From a virus, in the IMG/VR virus record IMGVR_UViG_3300032116_001077, positions 1-27,559 of that record: 27,559 nt of DNA; one strand, written 5' to 3'. Each line of letters starts with the position of its first letter. The first letter of the stretch is position 1. Both the position numbers and the translations under genes were made by a program. Shown here piece by piece: positions 7,477 to 16,290 of the stretch. Below the pieces are notes generated by a model that saw nothing but the letters and a program-made list of their open reading frames with translations, did not search any database and was not told where the DNA came from.

Positions 7477-8583
7477 ATGGCAGTATATAAAATATTTCCA
7501 ATTCAAGACGCTACATTATACTCTATGGATCCTGAAATGAACACAGGATTAGATGAGATTATTGAAGCATCTTTGACTGTAGGAGCCCTAGACACACCTG
7601 CACCCCAGGCAAGTCGTTTCTTAATTCAATTTTCTTCTGATGAAATTGATGATATTATTAATAATAAAATTTCTAGTTCTGCTTGGCAGTCAAATTTAAG
7701 ATGTTTTGTTGCTGATGTTACTGCTTTAAACGCTACTACTACTTTAGAAATTTATCCTGTATCTCAATCTTGGGATATGGGAACCGGAAAATATTTAAAT
7801 GTACCTGAAACACAAAATGGTACTAGTTGGATCTGGAGAAATTATCAAGGAGGAATCATATGGACTACTAGTTCTTTCGCAGCTAATTCTACAGGATCAT
7901 ATTCTTCATCAGTTAGCCCAGGTGGTGGAACTTGGTATACAAATTACTCAAGTTCACAACAGTTTGATTTTTACTCAGATAAAGATGTAAATGTTGATGT
8001 AACAAACATAGTTTCAGCTTGGTATAGTGCTTCTATTTCTAATGATGGATTTATAGTTAAACAACAAACTGAATTTGTTGATGATGAAAATGTTCAACCT
8101 AAAATTAAATATTTCTCAGTTGATACTCATACTATATATCCTCCTTGTTTAGAATTTAGATGGGATGATTGTATTATTAATACTGGATCTTCTACAACTA
8201 CAACTTTAAATACTTATCCATTTGTAGTAACTGTAGGAAATAATCCTGGATATTTCTATTCTGAAAGTATAAACAAATTTAGAGTATACTCAAGACCAGA
8301 ATATCCTGCTAGAACATTTATAACTTCATCATACTATACTCAAAACTATTATTTACCAACAGAATCATATTATGCTATTAAAGACTTAGATACAAATGAG
8401 TTTGTAGTTGATTTTGATTCTACATATACTAAATTAAGTCAAGATAGTGTAAGTAGTTATTTTACTCTTTATATGAATGGTTTACAACCTGAAAGATACT
8501 ATAAAGTCTTAATTCAAACTACAGTTGATGGAAGTACTGTAGTAATGGATAATAATTATTTCTTTAAAGTAATTAATGGATAA
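7477..8583 (+). CDS. Baseplate/tail protein with a DNRLRE-like beta domain
   Basis: A 368-residue beta-rich protein. Residues about 8-215 show the layout of DNRLRE-type domains, which are beta sandwiches found in bacterial surface and carbohydrate-associated proteins: DATLYS near the start, an N-x-G-x(n)-L-x-V-G strand, RFLIQF, LEIYPVSQSWDMGTGKY, then DVTNIVSAWY and NDGFIVKQ. The C-terminal part (about 245-368) is a further Tyr/Ser-rich beta region. It follows gp6 where T4 has gp7, gp8 and gp9 genes, so it is most likely an outer wedge or peripheral baseplate protein; binding of a surface glycan is a guess from the fold. Only AT-rich sequence precedes the ATG; no Shine-Dalgarno is visible. 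Confidence 0.65.
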   Translation: MAVYKIFPIQDATLYSMDPEMNTGLDEIIEASLTVGALDTPAPQASRFLIQFSSDEIDDIINNKISSSAWQSNLRCFVADVTALNATTTLEIYPVSQSWDMGTGKYLNVPETQNGTSWIWRNYQGGIIWTTSSFAANSTGSYSSSVSPGGGTWYTNYSSSQQFDFYSDKDVNVDVTNIVSAWYSASISNDGFIVKQQTEFVDDENVQPKIKYFSVDTHTIYPPCLEFRWDDCIINTGSSTTTTLNTYPFVVTVGNNPGYFYSESINKFRVYSRPEYPARTFITSSYYTQNYYLPTESYYAIKDLDTNEFVVDFDSTYTKLSQDSVSSYFTLYMNGLQPERYYKVLIQTTVDGSTVVMDNNYFFKVING

Positions 8584-8948
8584 TGGAACAACTAAATCTA
8601 AATAAAAGAGTTTACGCTAAAAACCAATATGAGAGAGTTATTGACACTAAATTCTCTCAACTAGCTACTTCTCCTTCAGATATTGCTCCACCATCCACTC
8701 CAACAATTTCTGTTGATGAATTTTTCCAAAACTACACAGATTTATTTTTTCAAATTCCAAAATTTGGAGAAGTAAACTCACATGAGTATCTTATAAAAAC
8801 AAGCACTGACTATATAGGTTCTACTGCTATTAGTAATGATATTCAAGCTTTAATTGATGAAATCAATTTATTACAAGCTCAAAATTTAGAATTAAACCAA
8901 AAATTAGTTGAAGTTCAATTATCAGGAAGTAACGCACTTAATATTTAA
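8583..8948 (+). CDS. Small conserved baseplate-operon protein
   Basis: A 121-residue protein. It starts with a basic segment (LNKRVYAKNQYERVIDTKFSQL), has a Pro/Ser-rich linker at about 30-43, then a more conserved-looking block (about 45-80) with VDEFFQNYTDLFFQIP and NSHEYLIKTS, and ends in a coiled-coil-like helix (about 85-112) rich in Leu, Asn and Gln. Short proteins with this order occur beside the large wedge protein in related marine phages as far as I recall, but I cannot name a function. TAATG overlaps on both sides suggest it is made in step with the 1052-residue protein that follows and may be a trimerising or connector subunit. Confidence 0.6.
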   Translation: MEQLNLNKRVYAKNQYERVIDTKFSQLATSPSDIAPPSTPTISVDEFFQNYTDLFFQIPKFGEVNSHEYLIKTSTDYIGSTAISNDIQALIDEINLLQAQNLELNQKLVEVQLSGSNALNI

Positions 8949-11900
8949 TGGACAAAATAGTTAATATCCAATCAGTAGATCCAAATACTCTTCAGTTACA
9001 AAATTACAATACTGAAGATGAATCTCTTATATCTAATTTTGAAACAGATGTAACTTTTGATCCTAATCAAGACTATTTAGAGTATTTTATTTTAGATTTA
9101 AACCAAAATATTCTTTATAGCAATGTTGCTGGATACCCTGGTTACCAAATTCGTGATAATAATATAGTTATTGACCCTCAAAAAGATTTAGAATCTTTAG
9201 GATACACAGAAGGTCAATATTATACAATATATAATTTCTTAAAAAGAAAATTATCTTCCTCAGTTAACAGTACTTTTTATATTCAAGATATAAGTCCTGA
9301 TAGAACTGAGTTAAGATTAAATACAACCCAAATCCCAAATATTGAGATTACTAGCTTAACACCTCAGTTTGCTCTTGACATAGCTAATGCTCAAGGATCT
9401 TATAAAGATTTTTATCTTAATTTTGGTGGTAATCAATTAGTTATAGCTGTTAATATAGCGTTAGATAATACTAACCCTAATGATCCTACAGTTCTAATTA
9501 AATTGTATGAACCATTACCTGATAATTTTACTTTTAATTCTCAATGTTGGGTTGTTGAACAAATTGCTGAATCAGTTGCTTATCAAATTGAATTAACAAC
9601 AGTTTTTACTCTTGATGAACAATTAAATTACATTAGTGGACCTAATTTTAATATTAATCTTCAAGATCAAATTAATAATTCTACTCCTTATTTTAACCAA
9701 AATACTCTACAACTAAATTCATCCATCAATGGTTCAGGTAGTTTACTCTACCAATTGAATAGTATTTTAGCTGAAAAAGGAATTGAAATAAACATTGACT
9801 ATTCAGATTATTCTGAATTTGTTCATTTTTCATCTGCTCAAACAAGACTAGAAAATTTTTATTATAAATTAGCTTTAATTGAAGAGTACACAGTAAGTAG
9901 CAGTTACTCAGCTAACACTACACCTAACTATTATGTTACTTCAAGTCAAAATATTTGGGATAATAAAATAAATGAACTTATAACTAATTTTGATGGTTAT
10001 GAGTATTATCTTTATTTTAATTCTGAAAGCCATGCTTGGCCTAAAACTAACTCTACTGCTCCATATATAAATGCCCCAGTGAGTAGTGCTACAGCTATAA
10101 CTTGGTTTGCTACTCAGTCTTTATCTGCGTCATTATATGACTCAGAAAATAATGATGCTTTAGTAAATACTATTCCTACTTATTTAAGAGAGGATGATAC
10201 AAATGAACCTTACTTTTTGTTCACTCAAATGATTGGACAAAACTTTGATAATGTATGGGTTTATTTAAAAGATATTACTAATAAGTTTGATGCTGACAAT
10301 AGATTAAACTATGGTATTTCTAAAGATCTTGTTGCCCAAGCAATTCGAGATTTAGGTGTAAAAATATACCAAAATAATTTCTCAGAAGCAGACATATATT
10401 CAGCCTTATTAGGTTTAACTCCTTCAGGTAGTACATTACTTTTACCTTACACTACAGGTTCTTTACCTACACCAACAGGATATGAGTATATAAACACATA
10501 TATTACTGCTTCTGATTCAAGTTCTATTTTATCATTAAATGATACTAATAAAGAAATTTATAAACGTATCTACCATAACTTACCTGTTCTTTTAAAGAAA
10601 AAAGGTACAACTGAAGGTTTAAGATTATTAGTAAATATATATGGTATTCCTGACACTATAATTCGCATTAATGAATTTGGAGGTAAGTCTAAAACTACTT
10701 CTAATAATTTTGATAACTTTCAAGATACATTTAATTATGCTTTCCAAACTGAAGGAAATGGTTGGGTACAAACTACATTTACTTCTTCACAACTGCAAAT
10801 AGTTAACGAAGGTACTAATGAATTTAGATTCAAAACAGATGGCATTCCTTCAACTAGTCCTTATTATCAGATTTTATCATATAATGATACTTATGCTATA
10901 ACATTAGAATATACTGGATCAGGAAATACTAGTGGATCATATTCTGGATCAATAGTAGATCCATATAATACTTATGGTACTTTAAAATATGTAAGACTAT
11001 CTACTGGAGTTTCAGCTAGTGTATATTTACCTTTCTTTGACGGAGGATGGTGGTCAGTAATGTATACTAGAAAAGTAGGAGGTATTAATACAATATATGC
11101 CGCTAATAACATATATGATGGTTATGATGGTAGTGATATAGGATTCTCAGGTTCAGCTTCAGTAACTGTGGCTTCTGGAACTGTAACAGGTTCAGTTTAT
11201 CTTTCATATACATCTAGCGCTACTATTGGAGGAAATACTCACTATCCATTCTCTGGTTCATTTCAAGAATGGAGATTTTATTCATATGCTCTTTCACAAT
11301 CAATATTTGATGATTATGTAATGAATCCTTATTCAATTGAAGGAAATCAATTAGAAGGAGCCCAATCATCACCTAATTCATTATATTTTAGAGCACCTTT
11401 AGGTTCAGTATTAGATAATGATGTTACTCAAACAACAAGAACTTCAGTACATCCAGGTATATCTCAATACCCAGTTACTCAATCATTCATAACTGGAGAT
11501 AGTTTCTACTATTTATCTGGTTCATTTAGTTTTGAATCTAATTATGAAACAGTATATCAAGATCAATTTGCTGCAGGTGTAAAGAACGCTGTATCTGAAA
11601 AAATTAAAATTGTAAGTTCATCTTACCCTTCAGGAAATACATTATCACAATATATTTCAATTCAGCAGACATCTTATTCTGTAGAAAACTTTACTAAAGA
11701 TGTAGATTATGTTGAAGCAGCTTTTTCACCTCAAGATGAAGTTAATGATGATATTATATCTCAACTTGGAAATTTCAATATAGGTGATTATATTGGTGAC
11801 CCGAGACAAGTTTCATCTTCATTAACTTATTATCCTGATTTTAATAGGTTAAGAGATGAATACTTTTCTAAATATACTCATAATTATGATTTGTGGGATT

Positions 11901-12106
11901 ATATAAGACTTATCAAATTTTATGATAATTCATTGTTTAAAATGATTCAAGACTTCACACCAGCAAGAACAGGTCTAGCTTCAGGTATTGTGATAAAACC
12001 AACTTTATTAGAAAGATGTAAATATCCATTACCTCAAGCTACATCAAATAGTACTATTGCTTATGTAGGTAGTCCAACAACTAAACAAATTAATATAGGA
12101 TACTAA
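8948..12106 (+). CDS. Large baseplate wedge protein (gp7 position) with tail-protein-I-like and LamG-like parts
   Basis: At 1052 residues this is the largest protein in the window and close to T4 gp7 (1032), whose position after gp6 it shares. Three parts can be seen. The first 500 or so residues are Asn/Asp/Tyr-rich beta sequence. At about 537-568 lies a helix with YKRIYHNLPVLLKKKGTTEG followed by LRLLVNIYGIPD, the signature of tail protein I-type baseplate proteins. From about 598 to 785 a concanavalin/LamG-like beta sandwich is likely (strands with WVQTTF, then FFDGGWWSVMYTRK and FQEWRFYSYALSQ near the end). The C-terminus (about 950-1052) is helical, with DYIRLIKFYDNSLFKMIQDF. A carbohydrate-binding-type fold inside a wedge protein could contact the cell surface. 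I do not claim direct homology to gp7. Confidence 0.65.
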   Translation: MDKIVNIQSVDPNTLQLQNYNTEDESLISNFETDVTFDPNQDYLEYFILDLNQNILYSNVAGYPGYQIRDNNIVIDPQKDLESLGYTEGQYYTIYNFLKRKLSSSVNSTFYIQDISPDRTELRLNTTQIPNIEITSLTPQFALDIANAQGSYKDFYLNFGGNQLVIAVNIALDNTNPNDPTVLIKLYEPLPDNFTFNSQCWVVEQIAESVAYQIELTTVFTLDEQLNYISGPNFNINLQDQINNSTPYFNQNTLQLNSSINGSGSLLYQLNSILAEKGIEINIDYSDYSEFVHFSSAQTRLENFYYKLALIEEYTVSSSYSANTTPNYYVTSSQNIWDNKINELITNFDGYEYYLYFNSESHAWPKTNSTAPYINAPVSSATAITWFATQSLSASLYDSENNDALVNTIPTYLREDDTNEPYFLFTQMIGQNFDNVWVYLKDITNKFDADNRLNYGISKDLVAQAIRDLGVKIYQNNFSEADIYSALLGLTPSGSTLLLPYTTGSLPTPTGYEYINTYITASDSSSILSLNDTNKEIYKRIYHNLPVLLKKKGTTEGLRLLVNIYGIPDTIIRINEFGGKSKTTSNNFDNFQDTFNYAFQTEGNGWVQTTFTSSQLQIVNEGTNEFRFKTDGIPSTSPYYQILSYNDTYAITLEYTGSGNTSGSYSGSIVDPYNTYGTLKYVRLSTGVSASVYLPFFDGGWWSVMYTRKVGGINTIYAANNIYDGYDGSDIGFSGSASVTVASGTVTGSVYLSYTSSATIGGNTHYPFSGSFQEWRFYSYALSQSIFDDYVMNPYSIEGNQLEGAQSSPNSLYFRAPLGSVLDNDVTQTTRTSVHPGISQYPVTQSFITGDSFYYLSGSFSFESNYETVYQDQFAAGVKNAVSEKIKIVSSSYPSGNTLSQYISIQQTSYSVENFTKDVDYVEAAFSPQDEVNDDIISQLGNFNIGDYIGDPRQVSSSLTYYPDFNRLRDEYFSKYTHNYDLWDYIRLIKFYDNSLFKMIQDFTPARTGLASGIVIKPTLLERCKYPLPQATSNSTIAYVGSPTTKQINIGY

Positions 12107-12654
12107 TGTCATTAAAAGATATAACAATAACAGGATCTATAAATAGTCTTCCATCCTTATCATATGGACAGAAGACATATATAGCTTCAACTGATGAACA
12201 GTCATTTCCTATAGAACATATTACTGGAAGTGCAGGTGGTGCTACTCCTGATTTTGATGGAAAAGTATATACTACTAATTTATTTGTAAATATTACTCAA
12301 TCTTGGAGTGGATCAAATAATACACCAGCAGGTGTAGTTCCATTTGTTCATGATACTGAAGAAGAATTTATAAACGGAGAATACAGTGGTTCATTTATTC
12401 AAGTAACTGATCAAAGATTAATAGATCCAGATTGTATCCAATTTTTAGAAGTAAATACAACTGAGGTAAATTATTCTGTTTTCTTTTATAAATCATCAGG
12501 ATCATTTAGAGATATAGCTTTAGGTGACTTTTTAGACCCTAACACAACACCAAACAATGGAGAAATTTACGTATATTGGTTATATGACCCTATAGTATAT
12601 ATTCCCGGCAACCCAGTCCAACAAAATCTTAATCCTTATATTCCAACTGAATAA
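12106..12654 (+). CDS. Tail/baseplate protein, unknown
   Basis: A 182-residue, Ser/Thr/Tyr-rich protein, predicted mostly beta. It contains TQSWSGSNNTPAGVVPFVHD in the middle and DPDCIQFLEVNTTEVNYSVF further on, and ends in a Pro-rich YIPGNPVQQNLNPYIPTE. No catalytic motif, signal peptide or membrane segment. The TAATG overlap with the large wedge gene and its composition, like its neighbours, point to a virion structural protein. I do not recognise the family. Confidence 0.55.
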   Translation: MSLKDITITGSINSLPSLSYGQKTYIASTDEQSFPIEHITGSAGGATPDFDGKVYTTNLFVNITQSWSGSNNTPAGVVPFVHDTEEEFINGEYSGSFIQVTDQRLIDPDCIQFLEVNTTEVNYSVFFYKSSGSFRDIALGDFLDPNTTPNNGEIYVYWLYDPIVYIPGNPVQQNLNPYIPTE

Positions 12655-12656
12655 AT

Positions 12657-14570
12657 ATGCCTGTATCAATAGGACCTACATTATCTAGAAATAACCAACA
12701 GCCTGTCTTTTTAGCACAGGGTAATGGAGTTATTTATATTAAAATAGCCCGAAAAGATAATCAGGGTAATGATAATACATTATCACTTCAAGAATTAAAT
12801 AACATAAGACTAAAATTCTCAGATGCAGGAATTGTAGATTATCCTATCGCCAATATTACTGAATACCCAGACTATTATCTATACCAAATATTTAGAACTA
12901 ATATTACTTCATCAGCAGATGATAATATTAGAAATTATAGATTTAGTGCTTCAGCTTTGCTTTCTCCATTTTCTCAACTTGTGAGTGGAGATTCTTCAGT
13001 TGATATAGATTCCTACACTTCTGAACCTTTTGATTATTTAAACTACTTTAACACATCCTCAGGAATATATACTTTTGGAGACACTCCTAATGTTAAAATT
13101 ATATATACAGCTTCTATTTTGGTATCTACAGGAGGTACTAGAACTGTAGGTTTTAGTTTAACTCCACCAACTGGATCTGCTATAGCTAGTACTTCAACCA
13201 ATGTAAATGGAACTGCTACTTTAACTATACAAGGTACAGCATCTTTTTTAGAAAATACTCAACTACTATTAAGATTCGCTAATGACTCAGCTCCTGGACA
13301 AGATGCTACTATAAGCAATATTCAGTGGCAATTTACTCAATCCTTTGCTCCAAACTCATCTTCTAATTTAACAATTTTAGAACCATATTTAGAAAGCGAA
13401 TTTGAATATAGTGATTGTAATGTTTTATTAAATAATGCTGATCAAAACCAAATTGGTAGTTTCTTTAGAAGAGTACTATATGATGATGGTTCAATTATAC
13501 CTTCAAACTTCCAAGAAATTTTATCTCAATCTGCTGAATACGCAGAAGTTAAAGACTATAACTATACAGCTAGAGCTCAGATATATCCTAGATATAATGG
13601 TGTAAAAACAACTAGTCCTGATTTTAATTTAAGAACAATTAATATTAGTACATATGAAGGTACTAGACTAGATTCTATAGCCACAGGAGATCCTAATGCT
13701 CAAATATTAACAGATAAATTTGCTGTATTTGATTGGATGGGAGGGGCCGATCCTGAAATTAGAACAGGAGGAGCAGGAATACATTTAACTCAACTAATTA
13801 ATCCTGATGGTACAATAATAGGACTAACCCCAGAAAATAAAAATTTATTTGCTGTTGAACAGATATTTAAACCTGGATCTTCAGCTTCTGTTTATTTTTT
13901 AACAACTACTAATACTAATGTTCCTAATTTCCAAACATCAATATATGATGCTGGAGCATATTATAACTCATTAATGGCAGTTAGTGGAACATTTGATTTA
14001 TTTTTATATCCACCTTTCAGTAATATCGCGCTCCCACAAACTTCTACTACATCACCTTATTTTATATTATCAGGGAGTACTCAAATTTCCTCTGTTATAA
14101 CTGCTTCTTATGGAAATACTACTTTTACTAGATTATTTATAAGCAATAATCAAAAACCTCCAGGGTTAGGTATCGGAAAATTCTTTATAAGTGAATCAGG
14201 AATGATTAACTCTGAAGATTCTCTATTCCCTACCCAGCAATATGATATTATTAGATTTTATCCTACTAGTTCTATAGACACATATTATGCTCTTCAAGGA
14301 ACCTCAGGTTCAAATGAAGTTATACAAAGAGTTATTATGTCTCAATCTGTTGATGGAAATAATTTTTATTTTTATTTAGACTCTCCAATAAGTGCTAGTC
14401 AATTCCCTAGTGCTAGTAATGATCAAGGATTTAGAATATATCGAAGAATACCAAATGAAACTTTTGTTTATATAAATGATTATCAAGCGGGTAGTGGACT
14501 TTTAATACCTGGGAATTATGATCCAAACTTAGATTATTTACAAATAGCTAGAAGAGCTGGCCTTTTGTAA
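12657..14570 (+). CDS. Large tail/baseplate structural protein, unknown
   Basis: A 637-residue beta-rich protein with high Ser, Thr, Asn and Tyr content. The N-terminus (about 1-55) has PVSIGPTLSRNNQQPVFLAQ, a segment resembling the start of assembly-anchoring domains. A beta-sandwich-like region lies at about 130-230 (ASILVSTGGTRTVGFSLTPP and IQGTASFLENTQLLLRF). A more helical block follows at about 255-310 (NNADQNQIGSFFRRVLYDDG). The C-terminus is again beta and ends in LQIARRAGLL. Its place after the wedge genes suggests an outer baseplate protein or a fibre-attachment protein, as with T4 gp10, but no diagnostic motif supports a precise name. The ATG follows stop 12654 by two bases in AATAAATATG, with no Shine-Dalgarno. 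Confidence 0.55.
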   Translation: MPVSIGPTLSRNNQQPVFLAQGNGVIYIKIARKDNQGNDNTLSLQELNNIRLKFSDAGIVDYPIANITEYPDYYLYQIFRTNITSSADDNIRNYRFSASALLSPFSQLVSGDSSVDIDSYTSEPFDYLNYFNTSSGIYTFGDTPNVKIIYTASILVSTGGTRTVGFSLTPPTGSAIASTSTNVNGTATLTIQGTASFLENTQLLLRFANDSAPGQDATISNIQWQFTQSFAPNSSSNLTILEPYLESEFEYSDCNVLLNNADQNQIGSFFRRVLYDDGSIIPSNFQEILSQSAEYAEVKDYNYTARAQIYPRYNGVKTTSPDFNLRTINISTYEGTRLDSIATGDPNAQILTDKFAVFDWMGGADPEIRTGGAGIHLTQLINPDGTIIGLTPENKNLFAVEQIFKPGSSASVYFLTTTNTNVPNFQTSIYDAGAYYNSLMAVSGTFDLFLYPPFSNIALPQTSTTSPYFILSGSTQISSVITASYGNTTFTRLFISNNQKPPGLGIGKFFISESGMINSEDSLFPTQQYDIIRFYPTSSIDTYYALQGTSGSNEVIQRVIMSQSVDGNNFYFYLDSPISASQFPSASNDQGFRIYRRIPNETFVYINDYQAGSGLLIPGNYDPNLDYLQIARRAGLL

Positions 14571-14586
14571 ACATTTTTATAATATT

Positions 14587-14597
14587 AATATTTATAA
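14587..14597 (+). promoter_or_regulatory. Candidate late promoter motif AATATTTATAA, copy 2
   Basis: An exact copy in the 45-base gap between stop 14570 and ATG 14616. Exactly 18 bases separate it from the ATG, the same as for copy 4, and both leaders begin CAAAA. The matching leaders support a functional 5' element rather than chance AT sequence. Confidence 0.65.
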
Positions 14598-14615
14598 CAA
14601 AACACTTAATATACA

Positions 14616-15269
14616 ATGGGATATTTAAATAATAGCGTAATAACAGTAGATGCTATCTTAACAACCAAAGGAAGACAATTGCTAGCTCAAAATGATGGCT
14701 CTTTTCGAATCACTCAATTTGCTTTAGCTGATGATGAAGTAAACTATACCTTATATAACCCTGATCATCCTTCAGGATCTGCTTATTATGGTGAGGCAAT
14801 TGTGAATATGCCTTTATTAGAGGCATTTCCTTTAGAAACCCAAATCATGAAATATAAACTTGTGACTCTTCCTAGAGGAACAGCTAAAATGCCTATTCTT
14901 GATCTTGGATATACTGCTATTGTAATTAAACAAGGAGCTTCATTAGCAATTACACCTCAAACTTTAAATTATTTTGGTGGTAATACTTTTGAAAGTTCTG
15001 GATACACATTCACAATTTCAGATGTTCGATTATTCAATACATTTGAAGGTGTAGGTATTAACACTCCATCTGCTCAAGCATTAAATACTACAACTACATT
15101 AGGAACTAATGTTTCTAAAACTGTTGTTGGCACAACATTAAATTTAAGAGCAACTACTGTGAACACATTATTTGGTTCAAACACTCAATTACAAGCTACC
15201 TTAATGGTTGAAGGTAGAGATAGTGGTGCCCGTTTAACAATTCCTGTAACTGTAACAAAAATATCATAA
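14616..15269 (+). CDS. Conserved tail structural protein
   Basis: A 217-residue protein whose N-terminal block, LTTKGRQLLAQNDGSFRITQ followed by FALADDEVNYTLYNPDHPSG, I recognise as recurring in marine myophages, always uncharacterised. Then come NMPLLEAFPLETQIMKYKL and a beta-rich second half (about 100-217) that resembles an Ig-like or tail-tube-type sandwich, ending in a VTVTKIS strand. It has its own promoter-like motif 18 bases upstream, which suggests high late expression and fits an abundant virion protein. It leads a group with the two paralogous proteins downstream. The exact virion location is unknown. Confidence 0.62.
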   Translation: MGYLNNSVITVDAILTTKGRQLLAQNDGSFRITQFALADDEVNYTLYNPDHPSGSAYYGEAIVNMPLLEAFPLETQIMKYKLVTLPRGTAKMPILDLGYTAIVIKQGASLAITPQTLNYFGGNTFESSGYTFTISDVRLFNTFEGVGINTPSAQALNTTTTLGTNVSKTVVGTTLNLRATTVNTLFGSNTQLQATLMVEGRDSGARLTIPVTVTKIS

Positions 15270-15280
15270 AAATATAACTC

Positions 15281-16285
15281 ATGTCTTTTAAACGTTTAGA
15301 TCCTGAAGATTTTGTAATAAGTGCTGACTCTATCACAGCCACATTGTGGTCTGGTGGAACAGTAGCATTAACAAATTTCTATACTTCCTCAGTTCAAGAA
15401 GCTGGTTCTTCTGGTGACTTTTACCTTAACATATATCAAACTGCATCAACTGATACCTCAGCTGCTGTTCAATTCGCTGTAACATATGGTAATGCTTTAG
15501 GAAGTGGAAGTTCATATTATAATAATGTTGTTCCATATGTTTCTCCTACTAAAACTAACTATGGACAATATCAAAACTTAGTATTAGGAGATGAAAACAC
15601 AGATTTTGTATTTGGTAATATTACTTCTTCTGAATTCTGGGCAATTTCTGTAGATAGAACCAGATATAAGGAAACATTATTCCCAGGATCTTTAACTTTA
15701 TATTTATCTGGAAGTGGTGGATCATTATCATTAACAGACAACAGCCAGATTGTACCTACTGTAACTTATACTGACGCAGGTAGAGTATTCCAAATTGTGA
15801 GTGGAGCAGCAGGAAATGTATTCACAGGAGTTAATTCAAATGGATATAGTGCAGCATCAGGATCTTACGGTTGGTTATTGCCTGATATTGGAACAATCTT
15901 ATTAAATCCCAAAGCTATTTCTGCCTCAATTCAAGTAGATGCTAATCGTTCAAATAATTCTGATGGTTTAAACTATAGAAGATTATATAATGCTATTAAT
16001 TTAGGAGGAAATTTTCAAATAAATAGCCAAGAAACTATTTCATCTGATTATATCTTTATTAGAGCAAGAAATGCTGAATTTAACTACTCTGAGAACCCAA
16101 GTTTTATCTCAGGAAGCACAGGTGAGGTTATATACAACAACTTCATTAATAACCCACAAACATTCCCAACCACTATTGGATTATATAATGATAATAATGA
16201 ATTGTTGGCTGTAGCTAAATTATCAAGACCTTTATTAAAAGACTTTACAAAAGAAGCTTTAGTACGAGTTAAGTTAGATTTCTAA
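15281..16285 (+). CDS. Tail structural protein A with a C-terminal module shared with its neighbour
   Basis: A 334-residue Ser/Thr/Gly/Asn-rich protein. The N-terminus reads MSFKRLDPEDFVISADSITA; the middle (about 95-210) is beta-rich with SGS-type turns such as LYLSGSGGSLSL. Residues about 261-334 (RARNAEFNYSENPSFISGS, then TTIGLYNDNNELLAVAKLSR) match the C-terminus of the next gene closely enough to call a shared module. Such a module may be the part that attaches both proteins to the same virion site. No Shine-Dalgarno precedes the ATG; the leader is AT-rich, 11 bases after the previous stop. A role as tail fibre, collar or decoration protein is inferred from composition and context. Confidence 0.6.
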   Translation: MSFKRLDPEDFVISADSITATLWSGGTVALTNFYTSSVQEAGSSGDFYLNIYQTASTDTSAAVQFAVTYGNALGSGSSYYNNVVPYVSPTKTNYGQYQNLVLGDENTDFVFGNITSSEFWAISVDRTRYKETLFPGSLTLYLSGSGGSLSLTDNSQIVPTVTYTDAGRVFQIVSGAAGNVFTGVNSNGYSAASGSYGWLLPDIGTILLNPKAISASIQVDANRSNNSDGLNYRRLYNAINLGGNFQINSQETISSDYIFIRARNAEFNYSENPSFISGSTGEVIYNNFINNPQTFPTTIGLYNDNNELLAVAKLSRPLLKDFTKEALVRVKLDF

Positions 16286-16290
16286 AATGA

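Noticed and set aside
7799-7990. 63-codon + strand frame inside the DNRLRE-like gene
   Set aside because: It is wholly inside another gene in a different frame and encodes no recognisable domain.
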